From Pegoplata infirma (Eukaryota; Arthropoda; Insecta; Diptera; Anthomyiidae): DNA of 64,000 bases. Under the pieces are notes generated by a model that was not told the DNA's origin, searched no databases, and was given only the letters and a program-made list of their open reading frames with translations. Location of the stretch: contig OY992537.1 in assembly GCA_963921195.1 (NCBI GenBank), forward strand, positions 172,873,021-172,937,020, in the 5' to 3' direction. The translations under genes were made by a program, and so were the position numbers. Below, piece by piece: positions 53,348 to 63,387 of this stretch. How positions within the stretch are numbered: the first letter of the stretch is position 1; each line of letters opens with the position of its first letter.

Positions 53348-53405
53348 TTTGGAGGGAATCGAACCCACAACCCCTGCACTTACTTTCAGAGTATCACGCT
53401 ACATG
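53348..53405 (-). repeat. tRNA-like segment with B box (copy A)
   Basis: The complement contains GGGTTCGATTCCC, a perfect B box with flanking stem bases, preceded about 35 bases upstream by TAGCGTGATACTCTG, an A-box-like sequence. The D and acceptor arms do not fold as a proper tRNA, so this is a tRNA-derived (SINE-type or pseudogene) fragment. It is repeated in copy B at 56837-56894. Confidence 0.55.
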
Positions 53406-53589
53406 TTAATATACTGCAGCACAATATAAAATAAATAATGGAGTAAAATTATCATGGATTAAAGCAGCGATTTATTGTTAAAATTTCTTTATATAATTTT
53501 TCGTCTGTTGCGTCTAATTATTTATTTTTCCATTTCAGGGATTATGTCTAATATGCTTGCCGGTCATAACCCCAAAAATTGTGCGAATT

Positions 53590-53628
53590 ATATCCAGCGG
53601 CAATTATAAAAACATTGCCGCTGGATAT
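53590..53628. repeat. 15-bp perfect hairpin ATATCCAGCGGCAAT
   Basis: ATATCCAGCGGCAAT (53590-53604) pairs perfectly with ATTGCCGCTGGATAT (53614-53628) across a 9-base loop. In copy B (57104-57142 region) one arm carries a G-to-A change (GCTGAATAT). Confidence 0.8.
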
Positions 53629-54109
53629 GTTCTTGCAGCATATCGGTATATAAAACGATGTTTTCTTTACATCTGAGGTTTAGGGTATGTTCAGCAACTT
53701 TGTAGAAAATGTTATGGCAAATATTTTTGTGAAACATATTAACCCTCTAACTCCCTCTCATAACGGTATTGTTTGGCTCTATTCTAACAAATCGAAAGAA
53801 ACACATCGAAAGAGGGGGAGGGTGGGGATGAAATATTCTACAAAAATGTTGCCAATAAAATTTTACTATATACCTCAGAGCACACCAAAGCCCAAAAATT
53901 AACACAAACAACAAAAAATAGTCAAGTTTTATGTTTTGCTTATGAAAAAAAGGACGGACGGACAAATCTTCATGTCGTTAAGCGCGGTATAGGGTTTGAT
54001 TTTAGAAATATGGTTTGTTTTGGGAAATGTTCTTAGAATTTCTTGTAGATTATGTTTTTGCTATACGATTTTTGACAAAAAAAAAAATCGACCCGCCCTA
54101 TTATATAAC

Positions 54110-54916
54110 CCCAGCAGAAATTTTGCTGAACGTTCAGCAGCTTTTGGAAGGGGAACTTGAGTAAAGGAGCTCATCCAATTGCGCTGAATTCATGCATGAT
54201 TCCCTAAGGCGATGTCCCACTTTAGAGCGCTAGTTGGATACACAGAAACAGCGCTCTTTAGATGCACTGAAATCACGTGTCTTTAGAGCGCTGATTTAAG
54301 CAGAATAAAGATGTTGTAAATTCATGTATCTTTTTAGCGCTGATTTAAGCAGATTAAAGATGCAGTGAATTCATGTATCTTTGTAGAGCTGATTTAAGCA
54401 GAATAAAGATGCTGTAAATTCAAAGTTGAAATCAAATAACTAAAATTTAAAAAAATATAACAAAAAAATTCATTCGTTTTGCTTTACAAAACTTTATTTA
54501 TGTGAAACAAAATGAAAAAAAAAAATCGGAAGTGAACATCAAAAAAAATATCGGAAATTTTCATTTTCACATTTTTTATGGGATTTTTATTGGGAACAGC
54601 GGTCAAAGATGCTATGATTGAAGCGCTCTTTGCAGCGCTGATTAATGCGCAATAATGATGCAGTCAAATCATGTGTCTTTGTCTAAAACTCATGTTTTTT
54701 TATTCAAAAAGTGTTAAAAATATTAAAAAGGAAAGCAAGTGTGAAATTTTATCAAAAAATAATTACACATTATAAGTTTTATATAAAAAATCTTAAAAAA
54801 AAATTAAAATTTTTTCCCCTTCCTTTTACTGCATCCCTAAGAGCGCTCTTTGGATGCGCTACGGTATGCTATAAACAGATGCTGTGTCGCCAAAATCTCG
54901 ATTTATTTCTGCTGGG
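54110..54916. mobile_element. CCCAGCA-end MITE, TSD AC, with empty site
   Basis: 807 bp. Left end CCCAGCAGAAATTTTGCTGA, right end TAAATTTATTTCTGCTGGG in effect (reads CGATTTATTTCTGCTGGG). AC lies at both flanks (54108-54109 and 54917-54918). The tandem copy B reads TATATAACGTTGGTTC at 57609-57624 without the element, an exact empty site with a single AC. The TSD is therefore two bases and differs from those of the relatives at 49247 (TT) and 14369 (TA). AGCGCT words repeat inside. Confidence 0.9.
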
Positions 54917-55376
54917 ACGTTGGTTCTTTAAAAATCCAATGTTGTAATGGCCCTAGTAAAAATGATTTCGTATATAGCCATGATACAAATACCTAAGACA
55001 AATAATTATATGTGCACTGTATTATATTGAGTTATGGGAAAGAAAACAAAATATTTTTTCAAGTTTGGTTAATATTTTGTTATGTTTTTAAGTAAGCTTT
55101 AAAATCATAAAAACATTTATTTCAAACTTTATTTATTAATACAGAAAATAAGGCATAAAAATATACTCCATAGAAAATAATTATATGTGCATAAAGGATA
55201 ATTCATATATTTTCTTTTTGATTTACAATATAATTAGGCTATTCATAAAAAATTGGTATCCACATGAATATTTATACTTGTTTTAGTCTACGATGCATAA
55301 CACCAATCAAGTTTTTTAATGTGCAAATGCTATTTTTCCCTCGTTTCGTCAATATCGCAAATTATAGTCCTTAGCG

Positions 55377-55890
55377 CGTAATGTACCGCTTTGACTTTGC
55401 AATGACCTTGGCAGAAAGGGTCCTAAGGAGGAATTTAGTTAGGTTTATGTCGAGACTAATGTCTGGCCATTTCAATACTGGTATGCTGGTCGCATTAAAC
55501 AAGTTTTTTGTCAAACCAGTGACATGGATTGGGGCGTTGTCTGGGTGGAATGTTCAATTATCTCCACACAGTTCGGTAGCAAAGTCTATTTAATGTTCCC
55601 GAACAAGTAAAATTATATTTTTGCATTGTTTTTAGTATTGGCAAATCATATTCGGTACCGTCCTCCTGATCTAAATGCTCCCCATACCATAACGGATTCG
55701 CAACCGTTATTTTGCAAATAGCACGTTTGGCGCGGCTGTCTTTAATCTCTCCAATATTGGTGTTGACGATCATTGCCATCCAAATTAAACTTTTTTTATC
55801 ACTAAATATGACGAAAAAAGTTAAATTAAGACGGCGCGGATGGTTACCACTTCTCTTGCAGAGGTTTAACACATTTCCGCCAAACGTGCT
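55377..55890 (-). pseudogene. Tc1-like transposase, dead half, minus strand (copy B)
   Basis: Minus-strand frames give LNLTFFVIFSDKKSL (55840-55790, with the first aspartate in FSDK present), DGNDRQHQYWRD in another frame, TVANPLWYGEHLDQEDGTEY in the frame 55872-55558, and PVLKWPDISLDINLTKFLLR (55500-55430). As in copy A the DD34E glutamate is lysine. The proline before the aspartate has changed (SLDI). The frame is broken by stops and shifts. Confidence 0.85.
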
Positions 55891-56248
55891 ATTTTCGAAA
55901 GCACAGTTTCGAATCCGTCATGGTATATGATGCATTTGGATCATGAGGAAGGGGTTGAATATGATTTGTTTCCATTAAAAATAATGCAAAAATATATTTT
56001 TACTTGTTGGGGACCATTTAATAGACTTTGGTTCCGAACTGTATGGAGATAATTGGACATTCTCACAAGATAACGCTCTAATCCATGTCACTCGTTTGAC
56101 AAAAAACTTTCTATATGCGCACAACATACCAGTATTGAAGTGGCCAGCCATTAGTCCCGACCTACACCCAATTAAATTTCTCTTTAGGACCCTTTCTGTC
56201 AAGGTCATTTTGAATTCAAAGCCGTACAAGGCCATTAAAGGACTTTAA
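55891..56248 (+). pseudogene. Tc1-like transposase, dead half, plus strand (copy B)
   Basis: The cleanest Tc1 piece: WTFSQDNALIHVTRLTKNFL, YAHNIPVLKWPAISPDLHPI and KFLFRTLSVKVILNSKPYKA read in one frame at 56057-56245. QDNALIH holds the second catalytic aspartate. SPDLHPIKFLF has lysine in place of the glutamate of SPDLNPIENLW. Spacing between the two positions is as in DD34E. Inactive. Confidence 0.85.
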
Positions 56249-56836
56249 CTTTAAATACTGACAAAACGGGGGACAAAGGACAAAGGGCCACAGAATGAAA
56301 AACATATACGGCAAGCTGCTGAAGCGTGGCGTATATATTTGTTATACTTCCGGCCAGATTAATACTAAATTTCAGCAAAATCTGTCCAGTGGTTCATAAG
56401 TTATTAGAAAAATGGGGAATTTCAGATGGGTTTTAACCCGAGCTCCCGTGTTGAAAAAAAGCTAAACACGCTTTGAAAGGAATGGTAAGCCAAAATAAAA
56501 AAAATATTTTAGAAACTCTTTTTGTCACTCAAAAAAACTAAAAAAAAATATTACACTCAAAACAAAAATTACACTCAAAAAAATTTACACTCGGAATTGT
56601 TTTTTTTACAAAAATTAAAAAAAAAGTTTTTTCTCAAAATAAATTAAATACTGATGAAAAAAAAATATTCATTTATTACAAATTTTTATCGAACACAGCT
56701 TTTTTTCCTCTCCGATATGCAATTCTCCAATTTCATCCCACAAAAGTATCTATGTGTTTTTCTTTGACGAATGTCATTATGATCCTCAATTACATACTTT
56801 TATTTACTAAGAAAAATCCGCTGCACCAGCTTCCCT

Positions 56837-56894
56837 TTATAATAAACATACAAAGGCTTTGGAGGGAATCGAACCCACAACCCCTGCACTTACT
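56837..56894 (-). repeat. tRNA-like segment with B box (copy B)
   Basis: Duplicate of 53348-53405, identical over the A-box and B-box region (complement GGGTTCGATTCCC). Confidence 0.55.
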
Positions 56895-57679
56895 TTCAGA
56901 GTATCACGCTACATGTTAATATACTGCAGCACAATATAAAATAAATAATGGAGTAAAATTATCATGGATTAAAGCAGCGATTTATTGTTAAAATTTCTTT
57001 ATATAATTTTTCGTCTGTTGCGTCTAATTATTTATTTTTCCATTTCAGGGATTATGTCTAATATGCTTGCCGGTAATAACCCCAAAAATTGTTCGAATTA
57101 TATCCAGCGGCAATTATAAAAACATTGCCGCTGAATATGTTCTTGCAGCATATCGGTATATAAAACGATGTTTTCTTTACATCTGAGGTGTAGGGTATGT
57201 TCAGCAACTTTGTAGAAAATGTTATGGCAAATATTTTTGTGAAACATATTAACCCTCTAACTCCCTCTAATAACGGCATTGTTTGGCTCTATTCTAACAA
57301 ATCGAAAGAAACACCCCGAAAAAGGAGGAGGGTGGGGATGAAATATTCTACAAAAATGTTGCCAATAAAATTTTACTATATACCTCAGAGCACACCAAAG
57401 CCCAAAAATTAACACAAACAACAAAAAAGAGTCAAGTTTTATGTTTTGCTTATGAAAAAGAGGACGGACGGACAAATCTTCATGTCGTTAAGCGCGGTAT
57501 AGGGTTTGATTTTAGAAACATGGTTTCTTTGGGAAATGTTCTTAGAATTTCTTGTAGATTATGTTTTTGCAATACGATTTTTGACAAAAAAAAATCGACC
57601 TGCCCTATTATATAACGTTGGTTCTTTAAAAATCCAATGTTGTAATGGCCCTAGTAAAAATGATTTCGTATATAGCCAT

Positions 57680-57921
57680 GTATAAATTGATACAAATATA
57701 TAATTTTATACATATTTTGATCTGATTATATTTAATTATATCAAAAAATCAATCAGATAAGACCAAATTTCGTATCAAATTATATAAAATTTGATATAAC
57801 CCCAGATAAAATTTTATAAAATTTGATACGAATTTTGGTTTTATCAGAGTATTTTTTTTATATAATTTTATGTAATTAGATATTTTTATGTAAAATTGGA
57901 TACATTTGTATCAATTTATAC
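57680..57921. mobile_element. 242-bp MITE with GTATAAATTGATAC ends
   Basis: GTATAAATTGATACAAAT at the left is perfectly inverted at the right (ATTTGTATCAATTTATAC). It is extremely AT-rich, with internal TTTGATATAA palindromes. AT is present on both sides. It lies at the end of tandem copy B and is absent from the corresponding place in copy A (54983-54990), where CCATGATACAAATACC is read. Confidence 0.75.
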
Positions 57922-57929
57922 ATGAATAT

Positions 57930-58769
57930 TAGAGTGTCCCTTATTTTGGAAATGTTGGAAATATTGAGACGGTACCCCCTCATTATTTTCCTTTTGACTA
58001 AAAAATAACTCAGGAAAAATTTTACGCCCCTACGACCACGCCTTCCCTACGCGACGGGGCCTTAAAGAACGGGGCCTCAAAAATAATTTTTCCATACAAA
58101 CCAAAAAATTTTTTTTTGATTTTTATTTTTTTTGTTATTAATTATAATATAACTTGGTTAGCTTATTCACGACAAAAAATTTGATTTTTGTGGGATGAGG
58201 CTTTCAGTTCTAAAAAATTTTTCGAAAAAAAAAAATTAGAGCTTTTGGGGTCCCACAGTAAAATTTTTTTAAATTTTTTTTTTTTTAGTTTTGACAAGCA
58301 ACGGTTTTAGTTGTAATGTTGCTTTTAATGATATATATTCATAAAAAAATATTATTCATATCTGTGACATCTTGATCGTGTATCGAAAAACATCAAAAAT
58401 GCATTTTTTACCCCTTTTTAGATCACGATAAAGATGTCACAGATAGGAATAATATTTTTTTATGAAAATATATCATTAAAAGCAACAATTCAACTAAAAC
58501 GGTTGCTTGTCAAAACTAAAAAAAAAATATTTTTTAAAAAATTTTTACTGTAGGACCCCAAAAGCTCTAAATTTTTTTTTCGAAAATTTTTTTAGAACTG
58601 AAAGCCTCATCCCACAAAAATCAAATTTTTTGTCGTGAATAAGCTAACCAAGTAATATTATAGGGAAGGAAGGTCGTAGGGGCGTAAAATTTTTCCTGAG
58701 TTATTTTTTAGTCAAAAGGAAAAAATGAGGGGGTACCGTCTCAACATTTCCAAAATAAGGGACACTATA
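57930..58769. mobile_element. Palindromic hAT-type MITE, TSD ATGAATAT
   Basis: 840 bp, almost one continuous palindrome. TAGAGTGTCCCTTATTTTGG at the left is matched by CCAAAATAAGGGACACTATA at the right. The arms (GGTACCCCCTCATT, TTACGCCCCTACGACC, AAAGCCTCATCCCAC) pair for about 400 bp, with the dyad near 58395. The exact 8-bp TSD ATGAATAT is at 57922-57929 and 58770-58777. Confidence 0.88.
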
Positions 58770-58777
58770 ATGAATAT

Positions 58778-58890
58778 ATACAAAATCATTTTTACTAGGT
58801 GGTATTAAATTTGATTCTTACAAGGTATTGAATTTTTACAGTCGTACTTTTGTATATCCAATGTTATGGTGGCATTGGATTTTTAAAAGA
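58778..58890. repeat. Inverted flank of the tandem unit
   Basis: CCTAGTAAAAATGATTTTGT (complement of 58781-58800) and TTAAAAATCCAATG (complement near 58869-58889) match 57637-57665 and 57624-57640 in inverted orientation. The region on both sides of the two MITEs is therefore palindromic. Confidence 0.6.
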
Positions 58891-59640
58891 GTCGCAATTT
58901 CAGCCTGCGTTCTTACGAGAAAATTCTCAGAATCTAACAGATTTTTCGCATACATCTGAGACTTTTTCTATAGGAAAAATTTGTCCTTTATATGAAGTCT
59001 CAAATTTAAAGAAATTTTTCTTTTATAAAAAGTTTCAGATTGTGAAATATTTTTCGTGGAGAAAAAGTTTCAGATTCTGAGATTTTAAAAGTCTATAGTT
59101 CATAAAAGTTTTTCCAAAATAAAAAGTCTCAGATTCTGAGACACTTATCGTATGCTAAGTCTCAGATTCTGAGACAATTTCCGTGTAGAAAAAATCTCCA
59201 TTCTAAAACATTTTTCGAGTAGAAAAGGTTCCCGATTCTGAGACACTTTTCGTATAGAAAAAGTCTAAGATTCTGAGACATTTTTCGTATAGAAAAAGTC
59301 TAAGATTCTGAGACATGTTTTGTATAGAAAATTCTCAGATGCTGAGACATTTTTCGTATAGAAAAAGTCTTAAATTCTGAGACATCTTTCGTATAGATAA
59401 AGTCCCAGATTCTGAGACATTTTTCGTATTGAAGAAGTCTCAAATTCAAAAGCCTTTGTCGTATAAAAAGTCTCAAATACTGAAACTTTTTTCATAAAAA
59501 AATGTTCTTAAATTCTGAAAAATTGTTCGCTAAAAAATATTCGCAGATTCCGAGACATTTTTCGTATAGAAAGGTCTCAGATGCGAACAAATTTTTCGTA
59601 TGGAAAAATTCTCAGATTCTGAAATAAATTTGTCAGAGTA
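58891..59640. repeat. About 39-bp degenerate repeat (TCTCAGATTCTGAGACATTT)
   Basis: About 18 imperfect units of TCTCAGATTCTGAGACATTT followed by TTCGTATAGAAAAAG. The TCTCAGATTCTGAGA core is a near-palindrome. Units are strongly diverged. It merges into the TTCTATAGAA field downstream. The + ORF at 58850-59080 reads through it and is not a gene. Confidence 0.75.
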
Positions 59641-62240
59641 AATTTTTCTAAAGAAAATAACTCTTAAGGCAATTTGTCTATATAAAATTTCTTATAGTCA
59701 ATTTTTTTATAGAAAATTTCAATTTTCTATTCAATTTTTTTTAAGACATTTTTTGAAAACCCAGTTTTCAGTAGAAAATTTTTCAAGAAGTTTTTCTATA
59801 GATAACATCGCTAAAAACAATTTTTCTATAAAAAATTATATTAATAGAATATTTTTCATTAGAAAATGTCTGAAAGACGATTTTTTTTACAGAAAATTTC
59901 TGAAAGACAAATATTATTTACAAATACTTTCTAAAAAAACGAAAAAAATTAGAGAATTTTTTTATGGAACAAATGTCAAAGAATCTGAGAATATTTTATA
60001 GAAAAAATATCTTACGATCTGAAAATTTTTTCCGTAGAAAAAAGAAACGTCTCAGAAACTTAAAATATTTCTTGTTTGTGTTTTTCTGATTGAAGAAGAA
60101 AATTGTGTCTTCTAAAGATTAAATTAAATGTGGATTTACCCTAGACCATGGTTTCTGTAGCCACTTCTACGTCATCAGTAGGCAATTACATTAAATTGAT
60201 TATTTGATATTTGCTAGAAAAATTCTTTATATGTTTTTTTATCAACAGACTAGCCTGACATGAGCTTCGAACCTGTGTCGTTAAGTCACTCATGTTTTGT
60301 AAGCCGAAGCCATAACCACTAGGCTATACTCGGTGTATAAACATCAGTGACTAAACGTCGTTTGTTTTTAACTCACATAAGGTGTCGTGTGTGACGTATG
60401 CAGAAAAGCTTTTTCTCTAACTCAAGCAATGCATTTAATCTAGAGACCAACAACAATTTTCTTAATCTTTCATTTACTTTATTTTATGCAAACTTTACTA
60501 TAGCAGAGAATTTTTTGTTCTTCACACTACAGTAACGCATAGTTAAAGTGAATTGCTCACACGAGCGACATTTGTCAGTATTTCTATTTTATTATATTTT
60601 TTCGGCGTAAGCCAAGTGTATTTAATTTGTTGTTTGTGTTTTTCTGATTGAAGAAGAAAATTGTGTCTTCTAAAGATTAAATTAAATGTGGATTTACCCT
60701 AGACCATGGTTTCTGTAGCCACTTCTACGTCATCAGTAGGCAATTACATTAAATTGATTATTTGATATTTGCTAGAAAAATTCTTTATATGTTTTTTTAT
60801 CAACAGACTAGCCTGACATGAGCTTCGAACCTGTGTCGTTAAGTCACTCATGTTTTGTAAGCCGAAGCCATAACCACTAGGCTATACTCGGTGTATAAAC
60901 ATCAGTGACTAAACGTCGTTTGTTTTTAACTCACATAAGGTGAGTTAAAAAATTTTTCTATAGAAAAATGGACAGAGTCAAAACATTTAAAAATTTCTCA
61001 AAAACCATTGTTCCATAGAAAACGTTTCAAAATTTCCATTTTTCTATAGAAAATTTCGCAGAAAATTTTACTATAAAATGTTTCCCAAAAACAATTGTTC
61101 TATAGAAAATTTCTCAGACAACTTTTCTATAGAAAGTTTCCCAGAAAAAATTTCTCAAAGAAAATTTGTCTGTAGAAAATTTCACAACGACATTTTTTTT
61201 TCTCATAATTAATTTTTTATAGAAAATTTCTCAAAGATGGTTTTTCTACAGTAAATTTCTGAAAGACAATTTATCTTTAGAAAATTTTTTGAAAGACCAG
61301 TTTTCTATAGAAAATTTTTCAAGCAATTTTTCTATAGAAAATATCTCTTAAAAATTATATTAATAGAAAATTTTTAGTTTGAAAATGTCGGAAAGACGAG
61401 TTTTCTACAGAAAATTTCTGAAAGACAAATATTATTTACAAATACTTCTAAAAAAACAAAAAACCTAAACAATTTTTAGTCTTTGAGAAATTTTTAAAAA
61501 AATAATTTTCTATAAAAAATTGTCTTTGAGGAAGTTTCTGAAAAAAAATTGTGTATGGAAAAGTTTCTATAGAAAAATTGTCCTTCAAAAATTTTCTATA
61601 GAAGAATTGCCATTCAGAAATTTTCTATAGAAAAATTGTATTTGAAAAGTTGTCTATATAAAAATTGTTGTTGAGAAAGTTTTTAAAGAATTATTGTCTT
61701 CAAGAAATCTTCGATAGAAAAATTGTCTTTAACAAATTTTCTGTAGAAAAATTATCTTTAGGAAAGTTTCTATAGAAAAATTGTCTTTCAAAAATTTTCT
61801 ATAGAAGAATTGTCTTCAGAAAGTTTCTATAGAAAAATTATCTTTCAGAAATTTTACTTTGAAGAATTTTCCATAGAAAAATAGCTTTTCACAAATTTTC
61901 TATACAAAAACTGTCTGTCAGAATTTTTTTTTTTAAAGAAAAAATTGTCTTTGGGAAGTTTCTATAGAAAAATTGTCCTAGAGAAATTTTAGATAGAAAA
62001 ATTGTTCCTGAGAAATTTTTGATAGGAAAATTGTCTTTCAAAAGCTTTCTAAAGAAAAATTGTCTTTCAGAAATTTTCTATAAAAAAATTGTCTTTCAGA
62101 ATTTTCTATAGAAGAATTGTCATTCAGAAAGTTTTCTATAGAAGAATTGTCTTTGAGAAAGTTTGTATAGAAAACTTGTCTTTTAGAAATTTTCTATAGA
62201 AAAATTGTCCTTGAGAAATTTTCTATAGAAAAATTGTACT
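59641..62240. repeat. About 30-bp degenerate repeat field with TTCTATAGAA core
   Basis: Dozens of diverged units of AATTTTCTATAGAAAAATTG plus TCTTTCAGA, interrupted by the SINE dimer 60070-60945. Left of about 61480 the units read mainly as GAAAATTTCTCAAAGACAAT; right of it they read as the complement (ATTGTCTTTCAGAAATTTTC). The field therefore changes orientation around 61480 and forms a very large imperfect palindrome. No frame is coding. Confidence 0.75.
60070..60945 (-). mobile_element. tRNA-derived SINE dimer, second locus
   Basis: Two head-to-tail units (period about 558 bp) of the SINE described at 38119, again with its promoter on the minus strand. B boxes are complementary to 60262-60273 and about 60821-60832, A boxes to 60315-60325 and about 60874-60884. 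Both units share variants absent from the first locus (TTCTTTATATG, GTTAAGTCACTCATG, CACATAAGG), so they were duplicated or homogenised locally. The left unit lacks the A-rich end; the right unit stops at TAACTCACATAAGG. Confidence 0.8.
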
Positions 62241-62343
62241 TTGGGAGGTTCTACTGCCACTTTGATTCAACTTCTAAACTTAATCTCAAAAATACGTTAG
62301 CTATGTTGCTTTCAAATTTCATGGCTATCGGTCTACTACTTAC

Positions 62344-62861
62344 TAGAGATGCGCGCGTGACACGAATTTTTCGTGATTCACGTGATTCACGCGTGAATCA
62401 CGCGTGATCGTGAGTGAAATTTATTTCTACTCACGTGATCGTGAGTACGCGTGTTATCAAAAATAGTTTCGTGCGTGAGCGTGCGTGAGTAATTTTTGTT
62501 TCGTGAGTTTGCGTGATTTTTTTGTGCTGTTTAAAACAGAAAACGAGTAAAAAAATCGTCATTATATTGAATTTAGAGGGAAATTAATCCAAAATTGTGA
62601 TTTTTATTATTGTTTTAAGGAAATTCAATTCTTTTTGTGCAAGAAATCGAAAGAGGAAAATAAAAATTTTCTGATTTTAATTTCGTGAGTCTTCGTGAGC
62701 GTGATTATTTCGTGAGCGTGAGAAAAATTTTAGTTACTCACGTGAGCGTGCGTGAACGTGATCAGAAAAAACAATTTCGTGCGTGATCGTGCGTGAGTAA
62801 AATTTTTATTTCGTGAGCGTGAGCGTGCGTGAGTCAAAATTCACTCACGCGCCCATCTCTA
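62344..62861. mobile_element. hAT-type MITE (TAGAGATG family), TSD CTACTTAC
   Basis: 518 bp. Left end TAGAGATGCGCGCGTGACAC, right end TCACTCACGCGCCCATCTCTA. The exact 8-bp TSD CTACTTAC is at 62336-62343 and 62862-62869. Tens of GTGAGCGTG / CACGCTCAC words point towards the centre from both ends, far more than expected by chance. Same family as 29257-31274. Confidence 0.9.
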
Positions 62862-62869
62862 CTACTTAC

Positions 62870-63387
62870 TGAACGGCTGAATTATTTCCAAAAAAATAGC
62901 AATTTTTCCCTCTGTGAAATGTTGTTTAGAATTAGTGGCGTATGATTTATATACAACTGGTGATGACCTATAACTCATACGCTATGGTGCACAGGAAGAA
63001 ATGTAGGTATACGTTTTTTTGAAAATAATTCAGCCATTCAGTAAGTACTGGACCGATCGCTATAAAATTTGAAATGGAGATCAATATGCTTTCAATTGTA
63101 TTTAGTTTGGTATACTGGTCAATTTTCGAAATCATTGTTCTTTTTTATTTCTTTATCACTAGGTTGAAATAAATACGAATATGAATATTTTATATATGAG
63201 GCATTCCACACCAACTGTTCCACTACAGAAAAACCATAGTGGTTTCAATGGGATATCATTTGCAAAGTATTCGCTCTTAGGGTACTATTAAATAACAAAA
63301 ATAAAATTTAAGTTTTTTCAAAAAGGGGGCCTTGTATGCGTGGTCAAATATTGAAAATATCAAACTTTTTTGCCTGAGTATCTTTAC
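62870..63387. other. Spacer, nothing recognised
   Basis: No coding frame or repeat end was found. TCAAATTTCATGGCTATCGG (62314) and AATTATTTCCAAAAAAATAG (62880) flank the MITE at 62344. They resemble common words of fly dispersed repeats (ACTGAACGGCTGAATT), so the whole may be an old unclassified repeat. Confidence 0.4.

Larger units (their letters stand above)
51483..54109. repeat. 3.5-kb tandem unit, copy A
   Basis: 51483-54109 plus 54917-54985 corresponds to 54986-57680 (copy B) in the same orientation, offset about 3.49 kb. The left parts (to about 52740 and 56240) differ at several percent of positions; the right parts (52740-54109 and 56240-57616) are almost identical by eye. Each unit contains an inverted pair of Tc1 halves, an A/T-rich stretch, a tRNA-like box, a hairpin and the CCCTCTAACTCCCTCT region. 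It is not an LTR pair: there are no TG...CA ends and no gag or pol. The MITE at 54110 entered copy A after the duplication. Confidence 0.8.
54986..57616. repeat. 3.5-kb tandem unit, copy B
   Basis: This is the second unit of the duplication described at 51483. It lacks the MITE of copy A, so it preserves the older arrangement. Between 56240 and 57616 only scattered single-base differences from copy A are visible. Confidence 0.8.

Noticed and set aside
53348..53405. A tRNA gene (B box GGGTTCGATTCCC)
   Set aside because: The D arm and acceptor stem do not pair and the T stem has only three good pairs, so it is at most a tRNA-derived fragment.
51483..57680. 3.5-kb direct repeats as LTRs of a retrotransposon
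   Set aside because: The copies are adjacent, lack TG...CA ends and primer-binding sites, and contain Tc1 transposase pieces rather than flanking gag-pol.
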